Positions 8,138 to 19,240 of a stretch of DNA of 64,000 nt are shown here, one piece after another. The position numbers and the translations under genes are program-made. The notes under the pieces are model-generated. The model had not been told where the DNA came from. It worked only from the letters and a program-made list of their open reading frames with translations, and made no database searches. Within the stretch, counting starts at the first letter, position 1. Each line of letters opens with the position of its first letter. This DNA is from Caulobacterales bacterium (GTDB taxonomy: Bacteria > Pseudomonadota > Alphaproteobacteria > Caulobacterales > Caulobacteraceae), in the NCBI GenBank assembly GCA_017302105.1, contig JAFLCS010000001.1, forward strand, positions 186,001-250,000, read 5' to 3'.

Positions 8138-9670
8138 ATGGCCAGACGGGCGAAGACGAAACCCCAGGATGCGAATGTGGCCGCGGACTCTGGCGCTGAG
8201 TTCCTGCGCCTGATGAGCCATGAGATGCGCACGCCTCTGAACGGCGTGATCGGGATGCTGGGCCTGTTGTCGCGCACGCGCCTGGACGGGGCCCAGAAGG
8301 CCTATGCCACAGCCGCCCGCGACAGCGCCGAACATCTGCTGGGCCTGGTCAATGACCTGTTGGACTACGCCCGGCTGGAGGCCGGCAAGGTCGAGTTCGA
8401 ACGGGCCCCGGTCGATCTGGAAGCCCTGGTCCAGGGCGTGGCCGAGCTGCTTAGCCCGCGCGCGCATGACAAGGGTCTGGAAATCGTCTGGACCGTTTCG
8501 CCCGATGCGCCCGACGTGCTCGGTGATGACGGCCGGCTGCGCCAGATCCTGTTCAACCTGGCCGGCAATGCGGTGAAATTCACCCCGGCCGGCGGCGTCC
8601 ACATCGGTGTCGAGCGCGCCGGCGGACCGGACGAACGCCCAACCCTGCGCTTCGTCGTGGAGGACAGCGGCCCCGGCGTGCCGGTCGAGGCCCGCGCCCG
8701 GGTCTTTGAACAGTTCGGCCACGTCAACGCTGACGACGCCAGCCGCCACGGCGGTACAGGCCTGGGCCTGGCCGTGGTCGACCGGCTCGCCCGGGGTATG
8801 GGCGGCCAAGCCGGCGTCGAGGAGGCCCCCCAGGGCGGCGCCCGTTTCTTCGTCGAGGCTGCCTTCGCGCGCGCGCCGGGCACCGAGGAGGGGCGCAGAC
8901 CGTCTCTGGACGGTGTGGAAATTGGCGTGCAATCGCCCGATCCCTTCATCACCGCCGCTGCGACCGCCCACATCCGGGCCTCCGGTGGAGCCGCCCGAGC
9001 GGTCGCCCCGGACACCCCTTTGGACTGTCCCATCGTGCTGATAGACCATGCCGCCGCCAAAGACGGCGTGCTGGCCGCGCCGCCGCCGAGCGGGCGCGGC
9101 GTCATTCTCCTACGGCCGCAGGACCGCGATCTGATCCAGCGGTATCGCGACCACGGTTTCGCCGGCTATCTGATCAAGCCGCTCCGGCGCGCCTCCCTGG
9201 CCGAGCGGGTTCAGGCCATTCTCAAGACCGCCCCTTCCAGCGGCCCGGCCCGTGATGACGAGCGGGTGGCGGCGCCCCGGTTCGCGGGTCTGCGCGTGCT
9301 CCTGGCCGAGGACAATCCGGTCAATGCGCTGCTGGCCAAGACCCTCCTGCGGCGCGAGGGCTGTTCGGTCGAAACGGCGGCGTCCGGCGACGAAGCCGTC
9401 GCCTCCATGGCCCGCGCCCGTTACGACCTGGTGCTGATGGATATGCGGATGCCGGGCATGGACGGCCTGGCCGCGACCCGCGCCGTGCGCGCCCGAGGCG
9501 ATGAGACGCCCATCGTCGCCCTGACGGCCAATGCCTTCGCCGAGGACCGCCGGGCCTGTCTTGAGGCCGGAATGAACGACCATCTGGCCAAGCCTATCGA
9601 CGTCGAACTGCTGCGCGGCGCCTTGGCCCGCTGGACGAACCGCGACAGTCGGGTAAAGCTGGCCTCCTGA
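8138..9670 (+). CDS. Soluble hybrid sensor histidine kinase/response regulator
   Basis: A 510-residue hybrid histidine kinase with no signal peptide or membrane segment. In order: HisKA with the phospho-accepting His28 in LMSHEMRTPLNG; an HATPase domain with the N box (LFNLAGNAVKF), G1 (EDSGPGVP), F box (FEQF) and G2 (GGTGLGLAVV); a divergent receiver-like segment around residues 255-370 ending in YLIKPLRR; and a canonical receiver with the acidic pair AEDN and the phospho-acceptor Asp435 in LMDMRMPGMDG. There is no dedicated sensor domain, so the input may come from a partner. The start is ATG 8138, preceded by GGGAAG; a GTG at 8105 is an alternative. The partner regulator is unknown. Confidence 0.9.
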   Translation: MARRAKTKPQDANVAADSGAEFLRLMSHEMRTPLNGVIGMLGLLSRTRLDGAQKAYATAARDSAEHLLGLVNDLLDYARLEAGKVEFERAPVDLEALVQGVAELLSPRAHDKGLEIVWTVSPDAPDVLGDDGRLRQILFNLAGNAVKFTPAGGVHIGVERAGGPDERPTLRFVVEDSGPGVPVEARARVFEQFGHVNADDASRHGGTGLGLAVVDRLARGMGGQAGVEEAPQGGARFFVEAAFARAPGTEEGRRPSLDGVEIGVQSPDPFITAAATAHIRASGGAARAVAPDTPLDCPIVLIDHAAAKDGVLAAPPPSGRGVILLRPQDRDLIQRYRDHGFAGYLIKPLRRASLAERVQAILKTAPSSGPARDDERVAAPRFAGLRVLLAEDNPVNALLAKTLLRREGCSVETAASGDEAVASMARARYDLVLMDMRMPGMDGLAATRAVRARGDETPIVALTANAFAEDRRACLEAGMNDHLAKPIDVELLRGALARWTNRDSRVKLAS

Positions 9671-9707
9671 CCACGGCGCGGGGGCGCCTGACCAAGGGGC
9701 CTGCCGC

Positions 9708-11459
9708 ATGGCGAACGACACCGGAGCCACTTCAGCTGACCGCATGGGTTGGTGGGACTCGATCAAGGTCTATGGCGAGCGACGCGTCTTCGCCATGCTG
9801 TTGCTGGGCTTTGCGGCCGGCCTGCCCAATCTTCTGATTTTTGACACCCTGTCGGCGTGGCTGCGCGAATCCGGCGTGACGCTGGAGCTGATCGGTTTCT
9901 TTGGTCTGGCGACGCTCTCCTACGCCCTGAAATTCGTCTGGGCTCCGCTGCTCGACCGGACCAATATCCCTGGACTGACGGCCTGGCTTGGGCACCGGCG
10001 CTCCTGGATGTTGGTGACCCAGGTCCTGGTCATGATCGGACTTTGGATGATCTCGGGGTCAAACCCCCAGACCAACCTGGCCGGCGTGGCCCTGTTTGCC
10101 GTCGTTGTCGGTTTCTTTGGGGCCACCCAGGATATCGCTATCGACGCCTGGCGTATCGAGGTCTCGGACGACAGTCGCCAGGGGGTGATGGCGGCGTCTT
10201 ACCAGCTCGGCTATCGCGTCGCTGTCATCGTGGCTGGAGCCGTGCCGCTGGTGTTGGCTCAACTCTACAGCTGGAACCTCTCCTACGCGGTCATGGCCAC
10301 GCTGATGGGGGTCGGCCTGCTCGGAGTGCTGTTGGCTCCAAGAGAGAAAGAGCACGTCATTCGCCCGATCCCGGTCGGCGACATCCCCTCGCGACCTGCC
10401 CTGGAATGGATCGAGTGGATCGTCCGCATCGCCTTGATGGCGCTGGCCGCCGTGATCATCGGCACCGGATTGACGGACAAGGCCGATGCCTTCGTCTGGG
10501 CTTTTGGACCCGTCCTCGGAACCGGCGGCGCTGACCAGGTCAAAGCCCTGATGGACATGGGGGAACTGGACGGCGTGCTGGTCCAGTTCGCCTTCGTGAT
10601 CACCGGCTTCGGTTTGCTGACCACGGCCTGTTGGCCCATTCCCGGCGTCGCGACGCGTCCCGGTGCCTATCTGGCGGGGTCATTCGGCGCGCCACTGCGC
10701 GATTTCTTTATGCGTTTCGGCAAGCTCGCCGTGCCGATCCTGGCGCTGATCTGCCTGTATCGGTTGGCCGATTTCGTGCTCAACATCATGAACCCGTTCT
10801 ATCAGGATCTCGGATTCAGCCTGATCGAGATCGCCGAGGTCAGAAAGCTGTTCGGCGTGATCGCCATGTCGGCGGGGGTGATCGTCGGGGGATGGTCGGT
10901 GGCCCGGTTCGGGCTGATCCGCACCATGGTCGTCGGGGCCTTCATGAGTCCGGTGTCCAATCTGGTCTTCGCCTGGCTCGCCACCCAGGGCCATGAACTG
11001 CCGTCCCTGTTCATCGCCATTGGCATCGACAATGTCGCCACCGGCTTCGCCGGCACAGCCTTGATCGCCTATATGTCGAGCCTGACCTCGATCGGCTTCA
11101 CGGCCACGCAGTACGCCCTGTTCAGTTCGCTCTACGCCCTGCCCGGCAAGATCATTGCCTCACAGTCCGGTCGGATCGTCGAGGCGTCTGCCCGCGCGGC
11201 CGACGAAGGGGGATTACCCGCCGTGTTCAAGGGGCTGTTCTCCAATATGTCCCCCGATTCGTTGGCCACTGGAGCAGCAACCAGCGGAGTCACGCCAGCG
11301 GGCCTGGGTGCCGGCTATGTGTCATTCTTCCTGTATTCGACCGTGATCGGCATCTTTGCGATCCTGCTGGCCTTCTATGTGGCCAGGCGTCAGCCGGCGG
11401 TCGAGGCCGAAGCCCGCGCGCGCGCCGCCGCTGAAGCCGAAAAGGTCGATGAAATCTAG
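9708..11459 (+). CDS. AmpG-like MFS muropeptide permease
   Basis: A 583-residue major facilitator protein with at least 12 hydrophobic segments. AmpG imports anhydromuropeptides from the periplasm for cell-wall recycling. The N-terminal signature resembles AmpG: RVFAMLLLGFAAGLP, ALKFVWAPLLDR and HRRSWMLV, followed by GATQDIAIDAWR. The C-terminal half holds TATQYALFSSLYALPGK. The protein is longer than E. coli AmpG (about 490), mostly through a central loop, as in some related alphaproteobacterial proteins. No beta-lactamase or ampR gene is nearby. It ends 33 bases from the convergent malic enzyme gene. Confidence 0.87.
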   Translation: MANDTGATSADRMGWWDSIKVYGERRVFAMLLLGFAAGLPNLLIFDTLSAWLRESGVTLELIGFFGLATLSYALKFVWAPLLDRTNIPGLTAWLGHRRSWMLVTQVLVMIGLWMISGSNPQTNLAGVALFAVVVGFFGATQDIAIDAWRIEVSDDSRQGVMAASYQLGYRVAVIVAGAVPLVLAQLYSWNLSYAVMATLMGVGLLGVLLAPREKEHVIRPIPVGDIPSRPALEWIEWIVRIALMALAAVIIGTGLTDKADAFVWAFGPVLGTGGADQVKALMDMGELDGVLVQFAFVITGFGLLTTACWPIPGVATRPGAYLAGSFGAPLRDFFMRFGKLAVPILALICLYRLADFVLNIMNPFYQDLGFSLIEIAEVRKLFGVIAMSAGVIVGGWSVARFGLIRTMVVGAFMSPVSNLVFAWLATQGHELPSLFIAIGIDNVATGFAGTALIAYMSSLTSIGFTATQYALFSSLYALPGKIIASQSGRIVEASARAADEGGLPAVFKGLFSNMSPDSLATGAATSGVTPAGLGAGYVSFFLYSTVIGIFAILLAFYVARRQPAVEAEARARAAAEAEKVDEI

Positions 11460-11492
11460 GCCCAGCCGTCGCCCTAGGACGACGGCGAAGCC

Positions 11493-13772
<2,280 letters not shown>

Positions 13773-13818
13773 GGCCCTGCCTTAGACCCGCGCGCGAGCC
13801 GGCTCAACTGCCCTTCGG

Positions 13819-14628
13819 TCAAGCTAGCGCAATGAGGGCCTCCAGTCCCTCGCGCCAGGTCCGATAGCGCGGCCGCCAGCCCAGCTCGGCCTTGGCGCGT
13901 GCGTTCGAGACCCGCTTGCAGTCCAGATAGAAGCCGCGCATCGCCTCGGACACCGATGGATCGTCCAGATCGGTTTCCGGCGGCAACGGCATACCCAGGC
14001 GGGCACAGGCCGCCTCGATCACCGCCTCCATCGACGAAGGGTCGTCATCGGTCAGGTTCCACGCCTGCCCGGGCGACGGCCTCGCCAGCGCCGCCAGGAT
14101 TCCGCCGACAGCATCATCGACATGGATCCTGTTGAAAATCTGATCGGGCTTGTTCACGCGGCGCACCGTGCCTGCGTTCAGGCGCTCAACCGTTGATCGC
14201 CCAGGTCCGTAGATGGCCGGCAGCCGGAAGATATGGGCTCCGTGGGACAGCCAGGCCCGCTCGGCTGCCACCCGTCGCGCGCCGGCGATCGAGGCGGCGT
14301 TTAGGGCCGAATCCTCGAAGACCCAGCCGCCGCCCCGGTCCCCATAGACGGCCGTGGAAGAAACATAACCGATCCAGGCAGGCGCGCGCTGGACCAGACA
14401 GGGGGACAGGGCCGCATACCCAGGACAACCCGCCTCGGTCGGCGCGGCGGTGACCAGCAGGGCCTCCGCCCCCTCCAGAGCCACACGCAGGGCCCCCGGG
14501 TCGGCCGGATCGACCAGGCCGCGGCCTGGGTCCCGCGAGGTCGCTCGAACCGTCCAGCCGGCGGCCTCGGCCCGGCGTGCCACGGCCTCGCCCAGATACC
14601 CCAGTCCGAAGATGACCATCACCGCCAT
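13819..14628 (-). CDS. NAD(P)-dependent epimerase/reductase, YeeZ-like SDR
   Basis: A 269-residue extended short-chain dehydrogenase-like protein. The dinucleotide-binding motif VIFGLGYLGEAVA lies at residues 5-17, and YVSSTAVYGDRGG near 88 carries the SDR Ser-Thr region. It ends with LGWRPRYRTWREGLEALI, typical of the YeeZ/NAD-dependent epimerase group. The substrate is unknown. The start could be ATG 14628 or the internal ATG 14619. It is transcribed toward the malic enzyme with a 46-base gap and is divergent from the epimerase at 14708. Confidence 0.8.
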   Translation of the reverse strand: MAVMVIFGLGYLGEAVARRAEAAGWTVRATSRDPGRGLVDPADPGALRVALEGAEALLVTAAPTEAGCPGYAALSPCLVQRAPAWIGYVSSTAVYGDRGGGWVFEDSALNAASIAGARRVAAERAWLSHGAHIFRLPAIYGPGRSTVERLNAGTVRRVNKPDQIFNRIHVDDAVGGILAALARPSPGQAWNLTDDDPSSMEAVIEAACARLGMPLPPETDLDDPSVSEAMRGFYLDCKRVSNARAKAELGWRPRYRTWREGLEALIALA

Positions 14629-14707
14629 GGACCTTGGCTAGCCGTGCCCGCGCCCGTCAGCAAGCTCGGGACTAGGCGACACTGGCGCTTCGCTTTAGGA
14701 AACGGCC

Positions 14708-15673
14708 ATGAGCGTGATCGTGACCGGGGCTGCCGGCTTCATTGGAATGCACACCGCCCGGCGGCTGCTGGATCGCGGCGAGACGGTCGTCGGCATCGAC
14801 AACTTCAACACCTACTATGATCCGGCGCTCAAGCCCGCGCGCACCGGGCTGCTTGAGAGCCATCCGGCCTTCCGCATGGTGCGGCTGGACATTTCCGAGG
14901 CGGAAGCCCTTAACGCCCTGGTACGCGACACCGGCGCAAAGCGGATCGTTCACCTGGCCGCCCAGGCCGGCGTCCGCTATTCGATCGACAATCCCTTCGC
15001 CTACCAGAAAGCCAATCTGGCGGGCCATCTCAGCGTGCTGGAGGCCGCGCGCCACAACGGTATCGAACATCTGGTCTATGCCTCTTCGAGCTCGGTCTAT
15101 GGCGACCGACCGCTGAACGGGTCCGGTTTTTCGGAAAGCGATCCGACGTCGGCGCCGGTCTCGCTCTATGCCGCGACCAAGAAGGCCTGCGAGCTTATGA
15201 GCCACAGCTATGCCGGCCTGTATGGCCTGCCGCAATCGGGGCTTCGGTTCTTCACCGTCTATGGACCCTGGGGTCGGCCCGACATGGCCTATTTCAGCTT
15301 CACCCGGAAAATTCTCGCCGGTGAGCCCATTGAGGTTTACGGCGAAGGGCGCATGGCCCGCGACTTCACCTTTGTCGATGATATCGTGGACGGCATCGTC
15401 GGGGTGTTGGACCGGCCGCCGCCCGGGCATCAACCGCGCATTCTCAACATCGGCGACAGTCGGCCCATTGGGCTGATGGACATGATTGCGACCCTGGAAA
15501 CCGCGCTCGGGCGCCAGGCGGTCAAGATCATGCGACCGATGCAGCCGGGCGACGTCACCGCCACCTTTGCGGACGTCTCGGCCCTGAAGGCCCTGACCGG
15601 CTACGATCCCAAGGTACCGCTCGAAGACGGGATTCCACAATTCATCGACTGGTACCGCCACTTCTACGGCTGA
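14708..15673 (+). CDS. NAD-dependent epimerase, UDP-glucuronate 4-epimerase type
   Basis: A 321-residue extended SDR enzyme that probably epimerises a nucleotide sugar, such as UDP-glucuronate to UDP-galacturonate, for surface polysaccharide. It shows the Rossmann motif VTGAAGFIGMHTARRLL at residues 5-21, the catalytic SSSSVYG (Ser and Tyr region) and YAATKKACE (Tyr-x3-Lys), and RFFTVYGPWGRPDMA, which is characteristic of the uronate 4-epimerase group. Specificity is inferred from family motifs. No polysaccharide cluster surrounds it. Confidence 0.85.
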   Translation: MSVIVTGAAGFIGMHTARRLLDRGETVVGIDNFNTYYDPALKPARTGLLESHPAFRMVRLDISEAEALNALVRDTGAKRIVHLAAQAGVRYSIDNPFAYQKANLAGHLSVLEAARHNGIEHLVYASSSSVYGDRPLNGSGFSESDPTSAPVSLYAATKKACELMSHSYAGLYGLPQSGLRFFTVYGPWGRPDMAYFSFTRKILAGEPIEVYGEGRMARDFTFVDDIVDGIVGVLDRPPPGHQPRILNIGDSRPIGLMDMIATLETALGRQAVKIMRPMQPGDVTATFADVSALKALTGYDPKVPLEDGIPQFIDWYRHFYG

Positions 15674-15741
15674 AACGCGGTCCGGCGAGGGGTACCCGAA
15701 CCAGCATACGACAGGGCGGGCACCTTAAATCGAAAGCGGGC

Positions 15742-15769
15742 TTGAGCCGGCGGCGCGCCTCGCTATAGT
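15742..15769 (+). promoter_or_regulatory. Candidate housekeeping promoter of the oxidase subunit IV gene
   Basis: TTGAGCC at 15742-15748 and GCTATAGT at 15762-15769 are separated by 13 bases, fitting the Caulobacter consensus TTGACGS-N10-14-GCTANAWC. Transcription would start about 30 bases before the ATG at 15806. Confidence 0.6.
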
Positions 15770-15805
15770 CCAGCCCGATTTCGACCCCCTTGGAGAGACC
15801 GCCCG

Positions 15806-16054
15806 ATGGCCGGCCCCGCCCCAAAAGACAGCGACTACGTCCGCGGCGAAATGGCCGTCGTCGAACATGAGAAGACCTATATGGGCTTCCTTTCCCTGGC
15901 CAAATGGTGCTCGCTCGGACTGGCGGCCATCGTCCTGTTCTTCACCATGTGGCTCTATCCGCGCGGGAATTTCATGGGCGCGGCCGTCTCGACCTTCGTG
16001 CTGCTGGCCGTCGGCATCTACGTCCTGCGCAAGCCGCAGGTTATCGAGTCCTGA
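15806..16054 (+). CDS. aa3-type cytochrome c oxidase subunit IV
   Basis: An 82-residue inner-membrane protein with the short bacterial subunit IV pattern: a soluble N-terminus with YVRGEMAVVEHEKTY, then two hydrophobic segments (about 31-50 and 57-74). In related bacteria it associates with aa3 oxidase, but is usually not needed for catalysis. No other oxidase subunit is in the window, so the gene is an orphan here. It has its own promoter candidate and ends four bases from the convergent DUF4360 gene. Confidence 0.8.
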   Translation: MAGPAPKDSDYVRGEMAVVEHEKTYMGFLSLAKWCSLGLAAIVLFFTMWLYPRGNFMGAAVSTFVLLAVGIYVLRKPQVIES

Positions 16055-16058
16055 AGCC

Positions 16059-16730
16059 CTATTCCGAAGTGATCTCCGCCGTTGAGGTCATGCGGCCTCC
16101 TCGCGGGCACATCCGGCTCTCGAAGCGATAGTTCAGTGCCCCCGTGACGGCCTGATCGGCACTGTCCAGAGCCATCATCGCCTGCTGGCCGGAGCCGCTA
16201 TCTGTCAGGGTCAGGGTCGCATCAATACCAAGGATGGGCCGGGGGGTGCCGCGCGCGCCACAACCCACGGCCCGCAGGCGGCCCGGTGGCAGCCGATCCG
16301 TAAAGGCGAAGTCGCCATCGTGACCGCCCTGGATGCGGCGCTGGAAATGCGGCGCGCGGTTACCGCGCCCCACTTCATAGTCGACCGACACCTCGCCGGC
16401 CTGTTGCTGGCTGAGCTGGGCGAAGCCGCGATAGTCCACACTGGTCAGTCCCAGGGAATAGCCGGCCGGAACCGCCAGGGGGACCTGAATACGACAGGTG
16501 GCGCGTGCACTCTGGCCCACCCGCGCTGTTTCCACCGAGAAATTGTGAAACAGGACGCTGACGCTGGTCCCGTCCGGGGATGTGACCACCGAATAGGAGC
16601 CGGCGGGACAGGCGCTCGGCTGGACCGGCAGCGCAACACCGCGTCGAGGGGCTGTGGGCCGGCCCTGGGCTGCGGCCGCCGAGGCCACAGCCAGGATTGT
16701 CAGGGCGACAAGCGCGGTCGACCGTTTCAT
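16059..16730 (-). CDS. DUF4360 exported protein, copy 2
   Basis: A 223-residue secreted protein with a clear signal peptide (MKRSTALVALTILAVASAAAAQ). The mature part has the DUF4360 pattern: CPAGSYSVVTSPDGTSVSVLF, a conserved Cys pair, SVDYRGFA and a Cys near the C-terminus. Function is unknown. The start is set at ATG 16730 by the signal peptide; the longer frame has no export signal. It lies 55 bases downstream of a paralogue, so the two probably form an operon. The copies are divergent, so the duplication is not recent. Confidence 0.8.
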   Translation of the reverse strand: MKRSTALVALTILAVASAAAAQGRPTAPRRGVALPVQPSACPAGSYSVVTSPDGTSVSVLFHNFSVETARVGQSARATCRIQVPLAVPAGYSLGLTSVDYRGFAQLSQQQAGEVSVDYEVGRGNRAPHFQRRIQGGHDGDFAFTDRLPPGRLRAVGCGARGTPRPILGIDATLTLTDSGSGQQAMMALDSADQAVTGALNYRFESRMCPRGGRMTSTAEITSE

Positions 16731-16785
16731 GGAATGTCTCCGTATCGAAATCGGCCGACCGCGCCGGCCAGGAGGGGGCAAGGCC

Positions 16786-17388
16786 TTAGCGGCACCGGCG
16801 CCATTGCAGGTGATAGACCAGGGCCGCATTGACATCCTGGGAGTCGACGGTGGCGATGGCATCGCGCCCCCCCGAAGTCATCACCCGCATGGACGAGTTG
16901 GTGCGCAGGATCACGTCTTCACCGCAGGCCGACCAGACCATGGCCGTGGCGGCCAGGGTGTTGTTGATCAGATAGTCAGAATCCAGCGAGCCACGGAACG
17001 ACCGCGTGAACATCGGGCCCTGACGACCGGCGAAGAAATATTCGACATTGAACTGCGACGAGGCACGGGCTGGCAGCATATTGTAGCCGCGGTAGTCGAT
17101 CGACAGCACCGAGACCGAATAGCCCTGGGGCACATGGACCGGGATGGCGATGTTACAGCTCTTGCGGTCGAAGCTGCGGCCGACCGACTGACCGGCCTCG
17201 ACCACATATTCGTCGAACAGCAGGCTGAGCGAGGTGTTGTCGGGGCTGAGGGCCGCCGACACGGAGCCGGCCGGGCAGCCGGTTCCGCCATAGGCGGGGG
17301 TTCCCAGGGCAATGCTGGACTGGGCGTGAGCGGCGCTGGCGGCGGCCGTCATGGCCAGGGCAGCGGCGGTGATCGTCAGGGTTTTCAT
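16786..17388 (-). CDS. DUF4360 exported protein, copy 1
   Basis: A 200-residue secreted protein with signal peptide MKTLTITAAALAMTAAASAAHA. The mature part is a typical DUF4360 domain: GTGCPAGSVSAALSPDNTSL, a SIDYRGYN strand, and the terminal QWRRC. Four cysteines are positioned as if forming disulfides. Function is unknown; the family occurs as extracellular proteins in fungi and some bacteria. The start is ATG 17388. It is the first gene of the pair and diverges from pntA across a 189-base region containing a perfect 14-base palindrome. Confidence 0.85.
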   Translation of the reverse strand: MKTLTITAAALAMTAAASAAHAQSSIALGTPAYGGTGCPAGSVSAALSPDNTSLSLLFDEYVVEAGQSVGRSFDRKSCNIAIPVHVPQGYSVSVLSIDYRGYNMLPARASSQFNVEYFFAGRQGPMFTRSFRGSLDSDYLINNTLAATAMVWSACGEDVILRTNSSMRVMTSGGRDAIATVDSQDVNAALVYHLQWRRCR

Positions 17389-17484
17389 CGGGGCGTTTCC
17401 AGAGATTCTCATCGCCGGCTCGGCGACACACGCACGATGCTGACGTCCGCCTGAATGCGTTTTGAGAGGTCCGGTTACTCCACA

Positions 17485-17498
17485 TTCACCATGGTGAA
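17485..17498. promoter_or_regulatory. Perfect 14-base palindrome between DUF4360 and pnt genes
   Basis: TTCACCATGGTGAA is fully self-complementary and sits in the divergent intergenic region, 97 bases from the DUF4360 start and 80 bases before pntA. It could be an operator for either or both genes. Confidence 0.4.
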
Positions 17499-17577
17499 CC
17501 CAATCCGACCGGCGCGCCTCTTTACGCCCCAAGCCAAACACGCCTAACGTCTCGGCCTGATCCATGGGGAGGCGCGT

Positions 17578-18711
17578 TTGGCCGTCGTCATCGCCTGCAC
17601 ACGCGAGCGCCGCGCGGAGGATCCGCGGGTCGCGATCACGCCGGAAACGGCGAAGAAGCTGATCGCCGCCGGGGCCGAGGTCCGCATCGAGGCCGGAGCC
17701 GGCTCCGCATCCTCCATTCCTGACGAAACCTATCGCGAGGCCGGGGCCAGCGTGGTGAAGGATGTGCGCACCGCCCTGGACGGGGCCGACGTCCTGTTCA
17801 AGGTGCGCGGACCGACGGCCGCCGAGATCGCCGCCCTCAAGCCCGGTGCCACGGTCGTCGCCATGCTCGACGCCTGGCGCGAGAAGGACACGGTCCAGGC
17901 CCTGGCCAAGGCGAAGGTCACATCCTTCGCCATGGAGTTCGTGCCGCGCATCACCCGCGCCCAGGTCATGGACGTCTTGTCGTCCCAGGCCAACCTGGCC
18001 GGCTACCGCGCCGTGATCGAAGGCGCCCACGCCTATGGCAAGGGCTTTCCGATGATGATGACCGCCGCCGGCACCGTGGCCGCGGCCAAGGTCTTCGTCA
18101 TGGGCGCCGGCGTCGCCGGGCTGCAGGCCATCGCCACGGCCCGGCGGCTGGGCGCGGTCGTCACCGCGACCGACGTACGGCCCGCCGCCAAGGAGCAGGT
18201 CGAAAGCCTGGGGGCCAAATTCGTCGCCGTCGAGGACGAGGAGTTCAAGGCGGCCGAGACCGCCGGCGGCTATGCCAAACAGATGTCGGCCGAGTACCAG
18301 GCCAAACAGGCCGAGCTGACCGCCGCGCACATTGTCAAACAGGATGTGGTCATCACCACCGCCCTGATCCCCGGCCGAGCGGCGCCGCGTCTGATCTCGG
18401 CGGCCCACGTCGCCTCGATGAAGCCCGGCTCGGTCATCGTCGATCTGGCGGTCGAGGCCGGCGGCAATGTCGAGGGGTCCAAGCCGGATCAGATCGTCAC
18501 CACCGCCAACGGCGTGAAGATCGTCGGCTGGTCCAATCTGCCGGGCCGGATCGCCGCAGATGCCTCAGCCCTCTATGCCCGCAACCTTCAGGCCTTCGCC
18601 GGACTACTGATCAAGGACGGGGCGTTGGCCCCAGACCTTGAGGACGAAATCCTCAAGGCCGCCCTGGTCACCCGGGACGGATCGGTCGTGCATGAAGGGC
18701 TGGCGGGGTGA
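17578..18711 (+). CDS. pntA: NAD(P) transhydrogenase subunit alpha part 1 (NAD-binding domain I)
   Basis: A 377-residue soluble domain I of proton-translocating transhydrogenase, which binds NAD(H). It shows the alanine-dehydrogenase/PNT N-terminal pattern (RRAEDPRVAITPETAKKL) and the Rossmann motif VFVMGAGVAGLQAIATARRLGA. The two-part alpha subunit is the form found in Rhodospirillum-like alphaproteobacteria. The start is TTG 17578, preceded by GGGGAGGCG; the upstream ATG at 17564 is out of frame. The stop overlaps the next small gene by four bases (GTGA). Confidence 0.95.
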   Translation: MAVVIACTRERRAEDPRVAITPETAKKLIAAGAEVRIEAGAGSASSIPDETYREAGASVVKDVRTALDGADVLFKVRGPTAAEIAALKPGATVVAMLDAWREKDTVQALAKAKVTSFAMEFVPRITRAQVMDVLSSQANLAGYRAVIEGAHAYGKGFPMMMTAAGTVAAAKVFVMGAGVAGLQAIATARRLGAVVTATDVRPAAKEQVESLGAKFVAVEDEEFKAAETAGGYAKQMSAEYQAKQAELTAAHIVKQDVVITTALIPGRAAPRLISAAHVASMKPGSVIVDLAVEAGGNVEGSKPDQIVTTANGVKIVGWSNLPGRIAADASALYARNLQAFAGLLIKDGALAPDLEDEILKAALVTRDGSVVHEGLAG

Positions 18712-18917
18712 GACGCGCGCGCGATTACCCCTGGCATCTGATCGGCATCGCCGCCGGGGCGGGGGGCCTCGCGTTCGGGATCTGGACCGGGCAGGGCGAC
18801 TCCTTCTGCACAGCAGCCCTCGCGCTGGCCATGTTGAGCGCGATCGATCTGGCACGCCGGCTCGGGCTGGAGCCCCCGAGCGACTCGGCTGCCCGCCAAA
18901 CTAGAGGAAAACGCTGA
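18708..18917 (+). CDS. Small membrane protein inside the pnt operon (69 aa)
   Basis: A 69-residue protein that I do not recognise. It has a basic N-terminus (MRRARDY), two hydrophobic stretches around residues 10-25 and 32-47, and a polar basic C-terminus. It starts at GTG 18708, overlapping the pntA stop by four bases, and its TGA overlaps the next ATG by one base (TGATG). This tight coupling on both sides supports a real, co-translated gene. A role linked to transhydrogenase is inferred from position only. Confidence 0.65.
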   Translation: MRRARDYPWHLIGIAAGAGGLAFGIWTGQGDSFCTAALALAMLSAIDLARRLGLEPPSDSAARQTRGKR

Positions 18918-19240
18918 TGGACCTCGTCGACCCCACCATCTTCCGCCTGGCCATCTTCGTGCTGGCGATCTTTGTCGGCTATTACGTCGTCTGGTCGGTG
19001 ACGCCGGCCCTGCACACGCCGCTGATGGCCGTGACCAACGCCATCTCCTCGGTCATTATCGTCGGGGCCCTGATCGCGGCGGCGGCCAGCCTGGGTTCGG
19101 CTGAGGGCCAGAACGCCTGGATCGCCAAGGGCGCGGGCGCGGTGGCGGCTGCCCTTGCGGGGGTCAACATCTTTGGCGGCTTCCTTGTCACCCAGCGAAT
19201 GCTGGCCATGTACAAGAAGAAGGATAGGCCCAGGGCATGA
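18917..19240 (+). CDS. pntAB: NAD(P) transhydrogenase subunit alpha part 2 (membrane)
   Basis: A 107-residue membrane subunit with about three to four hydrophobic segments, containing [20 protein letters not shown], the standard signature of the PntA C-terminal membrane domain. With PntB it forms the proton channel. The C-terminal [10 protein letters not shown] matches the family. The start ATG overlaps the preceding stop, and its own stop overlaps the next start (ATGA), so it sits in a chain of coupled genes. Confidence 0.95.
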   Translation: MDLVDPTIFRLAIFVLAIFVGYYVVWSVTPALHTPLMAVTNAISSVIIVGALIAAAASLGSAEGQNAWIAKGAGAVAAALAGVNIFGGFLVTQRMLAMYKKKDRPRA

